In this document: piece after piece, positions 1 to 11,545 of the stretch
Position numbering within the stretch: position 1 is the stretch's first letter
How the letters are laid out: each line of letters opens with the position of its first letter
Origin: Trissonchulus latispiculum
Lineage: Eukaryota; Nematoda; Enoplea; Enoplida; Ironidae
NCBI GenBank assembly: GCA_030248195.1
Contig: JASAND010010890.1
Coordinates: forward strand, 31,130 to 95,129
Direction of reading: 5' to 3'
DNA: 64,000 nt
Notes under the pieces: model-generated
The model's database searches: none
Seen by the model: only the letters and a program-made list of their open reading frames with translations
What the model was told of the DNA's origin: nothing
Translations under genes and position numbers: made by a program

Positions 1-95
1 ATCGAGCAATTCAAGCTTAAAACCTCCTTGATGAGCATAACCCAGGTGCCAGGTTACATTATATTGACTTCCAGGCAACAATGTTGTTCGTTGAG
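1..95 (-). CDS. Exon 2 (partial) of the secreted histidine-brace candidate
   Basis: It begins after ATATAG and completes a Ser codon with exon 1. It encodes the NVTWHLGYAHQGGFKLELLD segment and runs off the window edge in open frame. Confidence 0.7.
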
Positions 96-473
96 CTATA
101 TAAATGAAAACATTGCTTATATTAAAATTGATTATATATGACGATGACGTTCGAGACAAGTTTTAGAAACAAAATTATAAAATACATAAAGTTTCTGTGA
201 TCGATCACTAATTTTAAAATGGAAGAAAAACGGAATAAATAATTGCTTAATAACATTAGCATTAAGGTTCAGCTTAGGTTCAGTTTTGTTCGAGTTAAGT
301 TGTTTTCGCTTACATTGAGCGTTTTTGAGTATTCCACAGGGACCCTGAGTTCGGGTGTTGTCAAGAAAATCCAAGGGAGGAAATCTTGCCGGTGGAAATG
401 TCAAAGAAACATGGGCTTTAACCAGATGACTTCCACAAAGCAGTGATAATAAAACAACTCCAATTAGGGTCAT
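1..473 (-). CDS. Secreted histidine-brace candidate (LPMO-like), first two coding exons, 3' part outside window
   Basis: The start ATG is at 473-471; an in-frame TGA lies at 494-492, so no upstream ATG competes. Exon 1 is 473-314 (donor GTAAGC) and exon 2 is 95 down to the window edge (acceptor ATATAG); together they read without a stop in phase 1. The product opens with a hydrophobic signal peptide (MTLIGVVLLSLLCGSHLVKA), and predicted cleavage leaves His as residue 1 of the mature chain (HVSLTFPPARFPPLDFLDN). Exon 2 gives TWHLGYAHQGGFKLELLD, with further histidines. A free N-terminal His followed by a later His is the layout of the copper 'histidine brace' in lytic polysaccharide monooxygenases and related copper proteins. 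That activity is inferred: the second brace histidine cannot be assigned, the C-terminal part is missing, and I cannot name the AA family. It could instead be a copper-binding protein without oxidase activity. Confidence 0.72.
314..473 (-). CDS. Exon 1 of the secreted histidine-brace candidate
   Basis: 160 nt: the start codon, signal peptide and N-terminal His motif. It contains the FLDNTRTQGPCG segment and ends in phase 1 at AAT|GTAAGC. Confidence 0.75.
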
Positions 474-1255
474 GGTCACAAATACGTAGAATCACTAAAC
501 TGCAATATGCATACAAGTCAAACTCTACAAAAGCTACACAAAACCTCCCAACAGTCAATGGTAAGTTTAAGCATTAAGAATCCGACAAAACTGGTGGCTA
601 ACATTAATATTTTGAAAATTTTGGCCAGCAGCCAGCTTCGGTCATAAGTTAAAAACCGGCTGATGTATATTTTCAATTAAATTCTTCCATTACTTTAGAA
701 GAATTGAAATTACGCAGTCAACAGAGATGAAATGAATTTATGAATAAAAAATATAACTCCGGTGGTCGGTTACGTAAGTTCAAAAGTTAAGTGAGTTCAA
801 CCAATGCAATTTAAAAAATCATGATCCCATTAAAACAAGAATTACAGGTACAAAACCGTTTTCATCGTATATACAATGAGTCACGAAAACAAATTGCATA
901 AAAAAGATTTATTTACTTTCTATGCAAAACCGAAAGACACACCTAGATGCTCGATTTTCAAAAATTGGAAATTTTAAAATGGATAACATCAGTTAGTCGT
1001 AAACATCGAACATAACGATAGCAATGACTTAACGACACTATTAATTTTTTCCGACACATTATGCGTGTAACTAAAACAGTAAACCGTTCTGTGTGCATGT
1101 TTCGTTTAAATCCAAACTAGATGTGTGTTGAGAAATGTTTTGATAAATGAAGTCTTGCATAAGTGCTGATGATAAAAAATGGCTACTGAGGCAACTATAT
1201 GCAAACTAAAAATTGTAATACTGTGCTTGTTTTTGATGGCATGATTTTGAGAACT
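474..1255. other. Intergenic, no gene seen
   Basis: AT-rich sequence upstream of the secreted-protein gene. It should contain that gene's promoter and 5' UTR, but I see no clear TATA box, exon or repeat. Confidence 0.5.
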
Positions 1256-1263
1256 AACTAATC

Positions 1264-1772
1264 GGACCAATTTAACTTTATCCTCCCCAGAACCCCAATT
1301 AAACTTTATCCCCCCCAGAATTAAAACCTGCCTAAAGCACTAATTCAGTGTCACATTGTGTTTTATTGTATTATTTATTGTATGGCTTCATATTGGAGCC
1401 TGATGAATTAAAAATTTAAAATTTAAAAAAAATTTTTAACATTTTAAATTTAAGTTTGGTAAGGGGGGACCAAGGGGAAACGAATAATTTTTTGAAAAAA
1501 CATTTGCTGAAAACTTGCATACAGGGGTTTTCGGTGGCGCTGTGCACGAATCTGACATCCGTTTTTCAATTCAGCTTTTCGTTAGCTACTGAGCTAACGA
1601 AACGAAATAACTTTATTCAAATTGTGTTCATCTTCGGATGGAACAATTTCTAATGACTACTAAAAGGACGCCAAGTACACATTGTTTCCCTTTTACACAA
1701 ATTTCGATTGCTGACCCCAATTTAACTTTATCCCCTCAAACTAGTTGGGGGGGGATAAAGTTAAAGAGATCC
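1264..1772. mobile_element. Foldback MITE with 8-bp target duplication AACTAATC
   Basis: The ends are imperfect inverted repeats: GGACCAATTTAACTTTATCC on the left, and GGATCTCTTTAACTTTATCC as the reverse complement of the right. Both flanks carry AACTAATC (1256-1263 and 1773-1780). The interior holds a second foldback (CAGCTTTTCGTTAGCTA facing GAGCTAACGAAACGA) and resembles elements near 29.73-30.28 kb and 55.6-56.0 kb. No ORF of transposase size, so it is non-autonomous. 8-bp duplications occur in hAT and some other DNA transposon superfamilies; I cannot choose among them. Confidence 0.85.
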
Positions 1773-1780
1773 AACTAATC

Positions 1781-4196
1781 CTTTGGAAAGTATACCATAA
1801 TTCGATAATTATTGTTGATTTGATTTCTGTCATTAGCAGTCCACTTGGCATGATATGATTACTACCTCACCGCTGTGCTAGAGATTTTGTAGTCGCCGAG
1901 AAAATTCCGTTAATACCACATCTGGCTCCCACCGCGTTAGGATTCAATTTTACGTGGGTTTTAGTCGAAGCCAAGTTGGGATTCGGAGCTTGGGTTTTGT
2001 TTGCTGGCTTGGGTAAAACAAATGCGTTAGAAATGGCAAAATAACGCCAACAACGCAACCTTATGCGATTTTCCAGCATTCAATCATTCTGGTGCAACTT
2101 AATAGCAGGTATGTAATCTGCGGCAACAATTTGACTTTCCCACATTCAGAGAAACTTACATTAATACTCACGTTGGAATGGAACTTGTTGCGTAGAACTA
2201 TTAAATCTCACCTCGAGCTGGTAAGCAATGACAGCGGTTCAGCTCAGGGCTCCTACAATCCTAATCTACTAATCCGACTTCACAATTAAACTAGGCCTGC
2301 ACGAAAAGATAGGATAGAAATAGACCCGATTTTTCAGTTTTTATTTGTTCATCCTGGCGAATATAACTGTCGTATGTACATACCTTAAATAAATGAAAAG
2401 TGATACAATAAATATAATAAAGTTTTGATTTAAATTTTTGTTTAACCTTTCATATTTCATTTTCATTTCAAATTTGACATGGTTAATTGTAGCTAAAAAC
2501 TAAAACTACATAATTAATGTCCAATAAGTGGATAAATTGGGATGGGAAATTTATTAAGGTTTGGAAATAGGGAGAGTTTTGAATTTAAATCAACCTGGAC
2601 CACAATCCAATACGCTTAACAAGAATCACATAGATTAAACTCCAGCGTCTACCTCTCTGTGCGCAAGAAACTAGTGTAGGAGTCTAGAAAATAAAGAAAC
2701 TTTGAAAATGTATACCAGTTCACACTTGACAACCTTTAGAGTTAGAAAAATGACTGTTCACAAAAACCTTTTCCCCCTTTGCAATTGTCTATTCCACAAT
2801 GTTTGAGAGAGAAAAAAGGGTCCTAGTTGCACCTTAAGAAGGCCAGTGATACTTGCTAGAGTAGACTATAACTTTGTGAATCGTTTACTGTAACGTAGTT
2901 TTGAGTCATACTTTGTGCAGTGACAGCCAGTTCTCGTCCAAAGACTGGACCAAAAAACTACTCAGGAAATTTGAAATTTTAAAACGCAGCAGGTGGAAAC
3001 ATGGATAGTGTACACTGTTGTAGAGTGATTGGTGGAATAAAAAGAGGGGCGCTTGTTTCCTCTGGGAGCTCAAATTGTCAATTTAAAATGAGATGAAAGC
3101 AGAAAACACCAGAAACTGACAACAAAATTAAGGTAATTTATAGTGGATATAGCTGCATATATTATAATTACATGGTTTTTGAAACTGATATTTTTTGGAA
3201 GTTTGAAAATGCATATGTACCTATTTTTAGATAGGTCCAATCTAGGATAGGCCTGTTGATAAACTGTACTAGAACCATAAATTATTGGAGCGGTGAAAGC
3301 GTCAAAGAGTCAGCTGTTTCATTCAACGCCGCGTTTTGAACCGTCCGTGGGTGGGGTCAGATAACAAACCTTAACTGAAGAACGTGTACTGTTACGGAAA
3401 ATAAATCCAAAACAGAAAAATAGTGGATGGAGCACACTCATTTTCAGTGTGTTTCCGATGCAAATTTCCAGAGTAAATAACCAAATTTTGGTAATGAACA
3501 TCAGGACGAAAATATAAGAAAACTCCTGGCCAATTGAAGTGGTTGCTATGGTTACTTACCTCTAAAGTCGTCTAACAGTAGTTTTAGGAAATATTTCAAG
3601 ATAAACAGCTAATGTACGACACTCATACCCCTCTGGTAAGATGCGCAACTTACTTTAATGGTACTCTAATGGTGACAGAGTACTTAGGTTCATCGGGGAA
3701 GAAACTTTACTGATCAAGAACTGCATAATAGTTTTACAAACTTGGATATTTTTGAAAACTCAGAATCAGAAACTTAAAAAATCGCCTTTTTAATGGTACA
3801 GCCATCCACATAAACAGTAGCTAAACTCAATGATTTCTTTCATTTTTCAGATGGAATTCTTAAAACAAAATTTACAATTTCATTCTCCAGTGACAATATT
3901 TTATCGATAAACTGTATTGTCGAATTGAGTGTCACAAGAATTCAGATTTTTCTCAAACTTTAAAATTGTGATATTTATGACGGGCTGAATGACATATCTA
4001 TGCTTTTCCACCTAATGAAGATGAAGAAGTTGAACTAGACCTAGACCGAAGTTACATTACATACCATCATTTCCAGCTTAAATCAGAAAGTGGTAAGGTT
4101 TTAGTTGCATTTACATAGATTCTGTGCTTGAAAAGAGCACATTTTCCTTAGACCACCTTCACTCCAACGCAGTCCTGGTGCCAGTGGAAGCCTGAT

Positions 4197-4198
<2 letters not shown>
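1781..4198. other. Intergenic, nothing recognised
   Basis: No ORF here has domain-like content or flanking splice signals. The sequence is AT-rich and not obviously repetitive until the AT microsatellite. Confidence 0.45.

Positions 4199-4270
<72 letters not shown>
4199..4270. repeat. (AT)36 microsatellite
   Basis: 72 uninterrupted bases of AT dinucleotide, directly followed by CGATAAC. Confidence 0.98.
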
Positions 4271-4274
<4 letters not shown>

Positions 4275-4333
4275 AACAATGATAATTTATAAGTGCGAGT
4301 GGATGTCAGAGCGCGTGCGCCGAAATAGGTACC

Positions 4334-4717
4334 CCTGGAGAGAGAGAACTCCAACCTACACAAGGTATATAGGGTGCCGGTGCTTATCTCCTGATTCACA
4401 GCCCGAAGCCAGGAGCGACAACTCTAATGTTGACTACATCTGTGGAAGGGGGGGGGGCAGCCCTTCATCAGGCATTACGCCAGAACACAGACTCCTGTTA
4501 CCTTCCCACCGCAGTGGTACCCATTTACCGACCAGTTAAGGATAGACAGTTGGGTTGGCTGGAGCCCACGGCGAAACGATATGTGCTTAGCCCCTTGCTC
4601 AAGGGGATTTGTGAAAGCCTTGTGGCAGCGGAGGTCCGAACCTAGGACCGTCAGATCTTCAGTCCTTACTTTACCTACCTTACTTACCTCACCTTACCAC
4701 TCGGCCATTACGGCACT
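4334..4717 (-). mobile_element. tRNA-derived SINE with 12-bp target duplication
   Basis: Read on the minus strand from 4717, the head begins AGTGCCGTAATGGCCGAGTG, with a box A typical of class II (Ser/Leu-type) tRNAs. A box-B-like AGGTTCGGACC lies at about 4631-4641. The head is followed by an unrelated body of roughly 300 bp. GAAATAGGTACC flanks both ends (4322-4333 and 4718-4729), the size expected of LINE-driven target-primed insertion. Short TAAGTAAGGTAGGTAAAG repeats separate box A from the anticodon-like region, so the head is a decayed tRNA and not a functional gene. Confidence 0.8.
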
Positions 4718-4729
4718 GAAATAGGTACC

Positions 4730-5865
4730 GATCAGAGATACAAAGGTTTGACGGAGGAATAATTAGCAGCAGGACAGTAATAAAGAGGAATGTGACATTC
4801 ATAAACTGAGAAAACCTAATATTACAGTAAATACGAAAACCGTCTCTCTACTAAAGACAAATCGGAAATTTCAAGCATTACGCAAGAGATCCTGATATGC
4901 TTTTCCTACTCTACAAGTCTGTAGGAGGCAGTCCTTGTCACTGAAAAGTTTCGAACAAACAGCTAAAATCAAATATTTGCTGGTATTTACGTGTCAGTTG
5001 CAAAAACTGCAAAACTCCGCTTAGCATATCCTCTTGTCTATAACGTTAGATAGAGATGTCCACCAGACTTAAAAAACAATCGAGTTAGATGTTTATTTAA
5101 AGCTTGAATATTGTGATACTTGTATTCCCCCTTCTCATTGTGAGATGAACTCAAGTAACGCTGAGTGGTGCTTAAAACTAGGACTGTAATAAAAAATTTG
5201 TGTGGAAAGCGTGAAGTGAAAAAGTATATAACAAGCTTCGGTGCAATAAAATCTGCTACTGTGTCCACAAAACTAGTGCCGCCGATTTGCGTACTTTTAT
5301 AATTGTTACGGTTGAAATCATTTTAACATAACCCCGACATGAGTAAATGGAATAAAATGTTGAAAATACCTTAAACCGTTTAAATTCACAATTTCGCGAG
5401 ATTTTTGGAGAAGAAAAATAAATCGATTTCTTGCGATGCGTACTCAGTAAACATTGAGGCTGAGCAATAAAATGCTTGTCTGAGGAACGCAATAAATTTT
5501 TTAAAAAATTACTGCATTTAATCAAACGACCAGAGTATAACTTTTGAAAACGTGTTTTCGCCACTAGCATCGTCATCCTATACACGTGTATATTTACCTT
5601 GACCTTGTTTTTGTATGGCCAAATCAGCGTTACAAATACATGAAAACGAAAAGTTTTAAATTTGTACTTTTTAAAAATTTAAATAAATTACAACCCGATA
5701 CCGGATAACAAGACTGTACGATTGAGAAGAATGAAGAACACTTTAAATGGTTCTGCTTTATGCCAATTAACTTTTTATAAATTTACTTTACATACATACA
5801 TGTAAACTGACCAATTGTATGAAAATGATAAGTTAGTCTTAGTCATAAGTTTTTTAGTATCAGAT
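4730..5865. other. Intergenic, nothing recognised
   Basis: AT-rich. Open frames exist on the minus strand (5038-5268, 5256-5585), but they lack domain content and splice context. Confidence 0.4.
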
Positions 5866-5871
5866 CAGTAA

Positions 5872-6245
5872 AAGTATGCACAAACAGTATGACAAGCGAC
5901 ATACTGTATGCCTGTTGCATCCTCTGCACGCTATCGCTGGTTCTCCCCTAAATCAACCCCTATTGACTCCACCCCACCCCTATCTACGCACAAACGAGGT
6001 CCAAGTGGGGCGGGGGTCCGGTCTACACTCACATGGTAAACTTGGCGGGGCCTTTGATCGACCGGCCTGTTACTGGTAAGGCGGCCGGCCTGTATCTGAC
6101 TGGCTAACCTTTATTAGCCGGCGGCCACCGGCTGGCATTCTGGACCCTGACCGGCCAACCAGTCTCTGGACCGTGCCACAGCGACAGCACTAGTGCAGCA
6201 GAGGACGTAACAGGTTTATAACACAGAGTATGACTTGCATTATGT
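5872..6245. mobile_element. Degenerate relative of the 7-bp-duplication foldback family
   Basis: The left part reads CAGTATGACAAGCGACATAC, matching the sub-terminal AGTATGACAAGCGTCACACT of the element at 49136. A C-rich segment (CTATTGACTCCACCCCACCC) is also comparable. A decayed right arm around 6222 reads CAGAGTATGACTTGCAT. Ends are approximate and no target duplication is visible. The segment at 6010-6180 is GC-rich (GGCCGGCC, CCGGCTGG). Confidence 0.4.
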
Positions 6246-6534
6246 TTATGTATGTATTCTCCCCACCCATTATATTTGTACTCCTCACTGATGAGCTTGT
6301 CGGCATAACGTTATTAGATTTTCTACTGGTACCGCTACTTTAGAACGCCAGGATTAGAATGAATCACTTTCAAATTTTCTCGAGATTTTTGTTTAAACCT
6401 CGTAGAGATTTCCTTCGCTGTTCCTTGCTGTTAGCTGACTAAACTATTCTTTTTCACTCACGTTTTATATTGAAATAAGTAAACTCCATCAACTGTCAGA
6501 CTTTTTTCTTTTCAGTGCCACTAATGCGTTCGCG

Positions 6535-6655
6535 ATGAGGGGTAGTGCCATACCAATTTTGCACTGAATAATTGCATATCGCAATTACCCGAGGCGTAGG
6601 CAAGGCTACTGCCGGAGCAGAAGTGGCCACTCCGCTTTCACCGCATCGTGAGCAC
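6535..6655. repeat. Dispersed repeat shared with 44390-44530
   Basis: A block containing GAATAATTGCATATCGCAAT and then GAGGCGTAGGCAAGGCTACT is nearly identical to the block near 44450-44520. It contains a short palindrome around TTGCATATCGCAA. Class not determined. Confidence 0.65.
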
Positions 6656-6689
6656 CCGTTGGCTCCATTCACAGTGGTTTCAAGTTTCC

Positions 6690-6853
6690 CATTTCCATAT
6701 AAGCGTGTGTCTGCTCGCTGATTGGCTTATTAGCTTAAGGCTTACTGTAGGTAATTTATTAGTTGTTTTAATTAATTAATGAACCGAGAATGCCTAGCAT
6801 GTTTAGTACATAGTAGTGTAAGAGTTTCATACTCTTACTACTATGCACTCTTG
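6690..6853. mobile_element. Deletion derivative of the 62694 foldback element
   Basis: It shares CATATAAGCGTGTGTCTGCT and the following TAAGGCTTA...TTAATTAATTAAT with 62828-62920. It ends in ACTCTTACTACTATGCACTC then TTG, matching that family's terminus. The left terminus is not found, so it is truncated or interrupted. Confidence 0.6.
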
Positions 6854-7400
6854 ATGTGACAGTTATGGCCGACGGCATGCCGGTTTGACACTTCTCTGGA
6901 CCGGTGAACAGCGTACTCAGCTGTCATTCAAAAAGCAGCTATTAAAACAATTTAAGTATATGGAAATTTGTTTAGGACAAAGAAATTACAAAAGAAGCAT
7001 TTTCTCAGCTATTATGCCATCACGCCACCAAGTCTTCATAAAAGGAGATAACGTAATTTCAACTTTGGCTATACATTCTACACATGTAAAAGTGCAATAA
7101 ACAGGCAATACATAGAACACTACTACTGTAGACTTGGTCACGATGGGCTCGGTGAGCCCGGTGAGCCCGGTGGGCGCGGTGGGCCCGGAGGTTCGACCGA
7201 CCAATGATATTAAGAGTAGCACCACTGCCGTCAGTGGTAAGCCTTGACTACAGCAAACATTTAGTACCCGTTAACTTGAATTCGACGCATTCGCGGACTA
7301 TCGTTGAGAAAAAATATTTTCCACACTGAGAATTTTCCATTAATCTAAAATATACTATATTATTAAAAAATTAAAATAGTTATATTTCTGTATAGTTGCT
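6854..7400. other. Intergenic; short GGTGAGCCCGGTGGGC-type GC-rich repeat
   Basis: No gene seen. A small run of GGTGAGCCC/GGTGGGCGC repeats lies at about 7148-7190. Confidence 0.5.
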
Positions 7401-7604
7401 ATATGTTGTATATGCGAAGTTGGGGGGCCTGAGACGGGTCTGAGACGCCCCTCCGAAATGGGAGGTGCCCTCTCGGCCATCTTCTCAGGATGAAGTTCCA
7501 GCTGAGGACACTCGCCTTTTCCTCCCACCCCCTCCGCCCTCTCATCCCCTCTGTTAACCGTTCCTCCCTTTCAGAGCAGTCAAATCAGCCGGCAGCGGCT
7601 TTTC

Positions 7605-10390
7605 ATGTTGTTTATACGGAAGAAAATCAGTCTCCTCAGATTCGGCTGTGTTGGTAGGCCCTCTTTCGTCGTCGGCTCAGCCGTCGCAGGTCGGCCTTTC
7701 TGGGGTGGAGGCTTCGTCCCGCATCGAGCAGGATTCGCCTCTGGCTCCACCTATACCGGCTGCGGCTATCGGCGAGGGAGGTATAGCCTGCAGCACTCCA
7801 ATTCCAGTCTCTGGAAATTTAGAGCCTGTTACTGAGCCTTTTTAGGTACAAACGTCTTCTTTTTCATCTTTACCTTCGGTTAACATCCTCCCCCCTACCC
7901 CTATTCCTTCCTCTCCTTCCCCTGCCCCTTCTGCTGTTGTCCCTATGGAGACCGAGGGGCTCTCGACCCCTCCTGCCCCTCCTCCCCTTCTTCCCGTTCT
8001 CAGGATGAAATTATAGATCAGTTTTTTTCCACCGTTTTGACACCAACTTTGGCCGGTGTAGTTTTTCATCCGAATAAAAATTCTACGGTTACGTTTCACA
8101 ATTTGGAACAGCATTGTGTGCGCTTAGTTTTTCCTTATCAGACTTAACAAGGGTCTCAACAATTTGCTTCAGTATTGGTACCTGCAAATTTGGTGTCTGA
8201 TACTCTTTCGCTGACTGAACAAATTACTGCGGAGCTCCCACCCCAACCGGTTTCAGCTCCACCCGGAGCATGGCCGGATCCGCAACGTTTAAATTTGGCT
8301 GTTTCTTCATCTTCTGCTGGGGTCCCGCCTACTGTTACAGGTGGCGTGCGCCCTCCAACTTTTTGTGACTCTTTTCAGTTTTTGCGAAATCCGACCATTC
8401 CTACGTCTACGTTTCAGCCGCGTATGAGTTGTCCACTGCGCATGTGTCTCCCCCGCCCTTACTCTCGCTCCGCCCCTCCCTCTCCCTCCCCTTCCCCCAC
8501 AGTCCCTATCTGGAACGTTCAAAATCAGCCGAATCCGCAACAGGCATCAAATTTACGTGATTCTTGGTATACGCCGCAGTGTCTAAATTTCCGTACTCCA
8601 GGTTTGGGCTCCTGTTTCTAGCGACTCGCACTTCTTTTTCTGACGCGTTTTGGCACTGCAAGCCCTGAATTTTGACAGATGCACAGTTTGCGGTCCTTGC
8701 TTCCCTGGGTTTTTCAAAGGAAATTTTGTCTGTTTGGATTGGTCACCCTGCTCCATGGGATGCTATTGAAATTGTTTATGTTTTGATGTCGCGTGTTGAT
8801 TTATCTATGCCTCAATTTGCAAATTAGTTTTCCAGGTTTGATTTTTTCGTAGCAAGGCGGCGTCCCGCCTGTCGTCACTCCATCTGCAGGCTAAGGATTG
8901 TCCTCCGATCCTCTATTTGCTCCTACACCGGGCACAAGTCGCCCCTCTCGCTCTTTTTCAGTCCCGGCTTCACGTACTACGGCAAGTTTCAGCTCGGACG
9001 ACGCCTCGTCCATTTCTGGACAACCTGGGACTTCCGGATCTACGGATGCTCAGGAGGCCTCACAACCTGTTTCAACTGATTCTAAGTACGCAAAGTACGA
9101 TTTTCCATTCCATAGAGATGAGAATCTTCCTTCGTTGAAATTGGTTGTTCCTTTGCAGACTTTCACACTGCGGGATCCAGCAGCGCTGCCATCCTCGCCG
9201 GTGATTAAGTGGCCGGATGAGCATGAGCATTGTTTGTCTTTTGCGAGTTTGAATGGTCAATTTGAGTGTTCGGCAGCCGGGAGCAGCCTGCCAATTCGAA
9301 CCCGGTGTTGTTCAAATATTCGGCGCGTTATTTGGTGGAAAAACCGATTCCCCATTTTGATGCGGACCCACCACCGCACATCACACACCGTAGCGGATTC
9401 TCTCTGGACCGGGACGCTGCGTCTATGCGACCTCCGTCTCCGGGCCTCACTAATTATGACGGTGCCCTATTAGGGGCTCCAAAATTCGAGGGTTTTCAGG
9501 AAATCGACCCGGCTTATCACCAGGCAGTTTGGTCAGCCATTTTGGGTGACCGTAGGGCAGTTCCGTTGTGGGTCTACTCGGAACTCGAGTGGCAGGTAGC
9601 CCCTTTGCCTGATGTTTCGTCGAAACTTGATCCTTCATTTTTGAATCCCTACTTTACGACTTCTTTTAACTATTGGGACAATTATCTGAAAACTTTGAAA
9701 CATGCTCCATTTGCTTTGACTGAGTCTTCCATGGAAAAATATTTCAATGTTTTGAATATTCTTTTTTCTGAGGCCATTTTTGTTAAAGTGGGATAAATTG
9801 GAGCCTGTTTCTCATTCTTCTTATCGCATTCTGTTGGAAGACCCTGAAGATTCGAAACTTTCGATCAAATTTCCTGGTATTTTGCGCGATGATCAAGTTC
9901 TTTTTGAATCTTTCACGTCGTTGGCTTTGGCCCTTACAAAGTTGCCGCATTAGCTGATCTTGTGTCGCGATTTTTTCGTTTTATCAATATTTATCCATCT
10001 GCTTCGCGCTTCCAGCAGCCGCGCTTTCTGCTCAAAGTTTGGAAGTCCAGGTCGCAGAAAATGGTCGAGGTGGCGCAGGCCGTTACTGACGAATGCCTGC
10101 AACACGTTCTAATGCGCGCGTCAAATTTTCCTTATTTCTACCCGATTTCTGTTTTTCAAGGTGCATATGACCCGGCTTCTAATATGTTTCGTCTCGAACC
10201 GAAGGAGGTCCCGGGCGCTAACGGGTGGGTTGAAGTGTGGGGCTTGTACTTTCGAACTGCCGAGCAAGCTTGCCAATTCCGTAAACTCTTCTTTTTTGCT
10301 TGTTGGCATGCTCCAGCTGAGTCTTGCGCTAAAATGTTGAATCGTGAGCTAGAAGATCTGTGGAACCCGCGGGAGCGGACACATCGTCCC
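7605..10390 (+). pseudogene. Decayed gag-like or other retroelement-type coding relic
   Basis: Protein-like sequence runs for about 2.8 kb in one direction but is broken. A Ser/Pro-rich N-terminal part (7648-7845 and about 7850-8005) is followed by several blocks in changing frames: 8010-8143 then, past an in-frame TAA, 8160-8621; 8898 to about 9290; about 9290-9796; a +1 shift and 9797-9955; a further shift and 9957-10390. The breaks are nonsense codons and small indels. Base composition differs from the surroundings (C-rich N-terminal half, T-rich third positions later), and a T-rich stretch follows. I see no reverse transcriptase, integrase or zinc knuckle and recognise no named family; 'gag-like' is a guess from the Pro-rich head and alpha/beta-like body. 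It could also be a captured host gene. Confidence 0.5.
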
Positions 10391-10720
10391 GCCCTAAGTG
10401 TGTTCTCATGCAGTTTTTGTGTATTTTCTTGCCCCTTTCATTACGGGTTGCTGCTGAATTTGGTGCTTAAAAGTCTTTTTACCTTTTTTCCGTTAATCAT
10501 TGTTTTATCTTAAGGGTCTTTCGTTTTCTTTTCTTTTTACAATTTTTTACATTTAACTTTTATCTGCTGTGTGGGTTACCCTTCTTGATTTTCTGACGTA
10601 GGTCGTTCTATCTTTGATTCTTCTAGACGATTTCTTTTTGACAAATTTATCCTTTTTGGGTTTCTCGATTTAACTTATAAATTTCCATAAATAAACTTAA
10701 AAATATAAATAAATATAAAT
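10391..10720. other. T-rich 3' region of the coding relic
   Basis: Pyrimidine-rich sequence (runs such as CTTTCGTTTTCTTTTCTTTT) following the relic, then ATAAATATAAATAAATATAA. This may be the 3' untranslated part of the dead element. Confidence 0.4.
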
Positions 10721-10806
10721 AAACCCGGGTCATCGGGTCACCAGGTCAGTGCTCAACCGGGTCACCGGGTCACCGGTTCAAGCCTAAGTGACCGGTTCCA
10801 TCACTG
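10721..10806. repeat. GGGTCACC short tandem repeat
   Basis: Five or so degenerate copies of CCGGGTCACC/CCGGTCA. This resembles the GC-rich sub-terminal arrays of the hAT-like elements elsewhere in the window; a delimited element is not visible. Confidence 0.6.
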
Positions 10807-11317
10807 AACTAGACTTCTGCACAAAAACTTCTGTGTTCTACACAAAAATAATACTCCGGGAGACCCTTTTTAGTTGTACCGAAGTTGCTTTTTGAAGCGA
10901 CTTTCTATCTTTTCCCAATCATCGTGAAATATTGCCAACTTTATCCTTTTGGCGTCAAAAACTGGTCATTTTTGCGGAAATTATATAATCCATTATTTCT
11001 TCAGCTACGCATACCGCAAGATTAAACCAAGGGTATTATTTTAAAGGCCTTGCAGAGGCCAGTTATCCGAAACATGGCCGTTATCTAATTACTACCATGT
11101 ATCCTGTAATTTGCAAAACTGTAGTTTTTCAAAAACACGAACAAATTTTTTCCAGGGGATTGTGGAGCATTCACTATGCAAGATAGAGGCCTGCCATTCA
11201 CCAGTTGCGGTCTACACTAAAATACCCAGTGACGCTTACAATACCCTACAATACCCTGTGAATACAACGATGTAGATGAAGCAGGCTACAAGCATTCTCA
11301 GTCGGCATGCGTGCCGA

Positions 11318-11545
11318 CTAGAAATTTTAGGCTGCACGCGTGCCGACTGCCGCCTAGCCTTTTAGCGTTCCTATCATTGTGAGTTCTGAGCGTGTGGCCT
11401 GAAATTTTCAGTCGGCACTCGTGCCTCCTAAGGCGACTCCGGCTTTTAGCATTCCCATTTAGTTTAATCTCAATGTTACAGCGTGTAGATTGAAACTTTC
11501 AGTCGGCTCGTGCGCCGCCTGATTGAAGTTAGTCTAATAGCGTTC
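11318..11545. repeat. Degenerate tandem repeat, unit about 100 bp
   Basis: Three copies of a unit with CAGTCGGCATGCGTGCC-like and TTTTAGCGTTCC-like parts, the latter at about 11360, 11446 and 11530. Units are separated by a GAGCGTGTGGCCTGAAATTT-type segment. Confidence 0.65.

Noticed and set aside
5256..5585. 109-codon minus-strand ORF as a real exon
   Set aside because: Basic and hydrophobic residues in AT-rich DNA with no recognisable domain.
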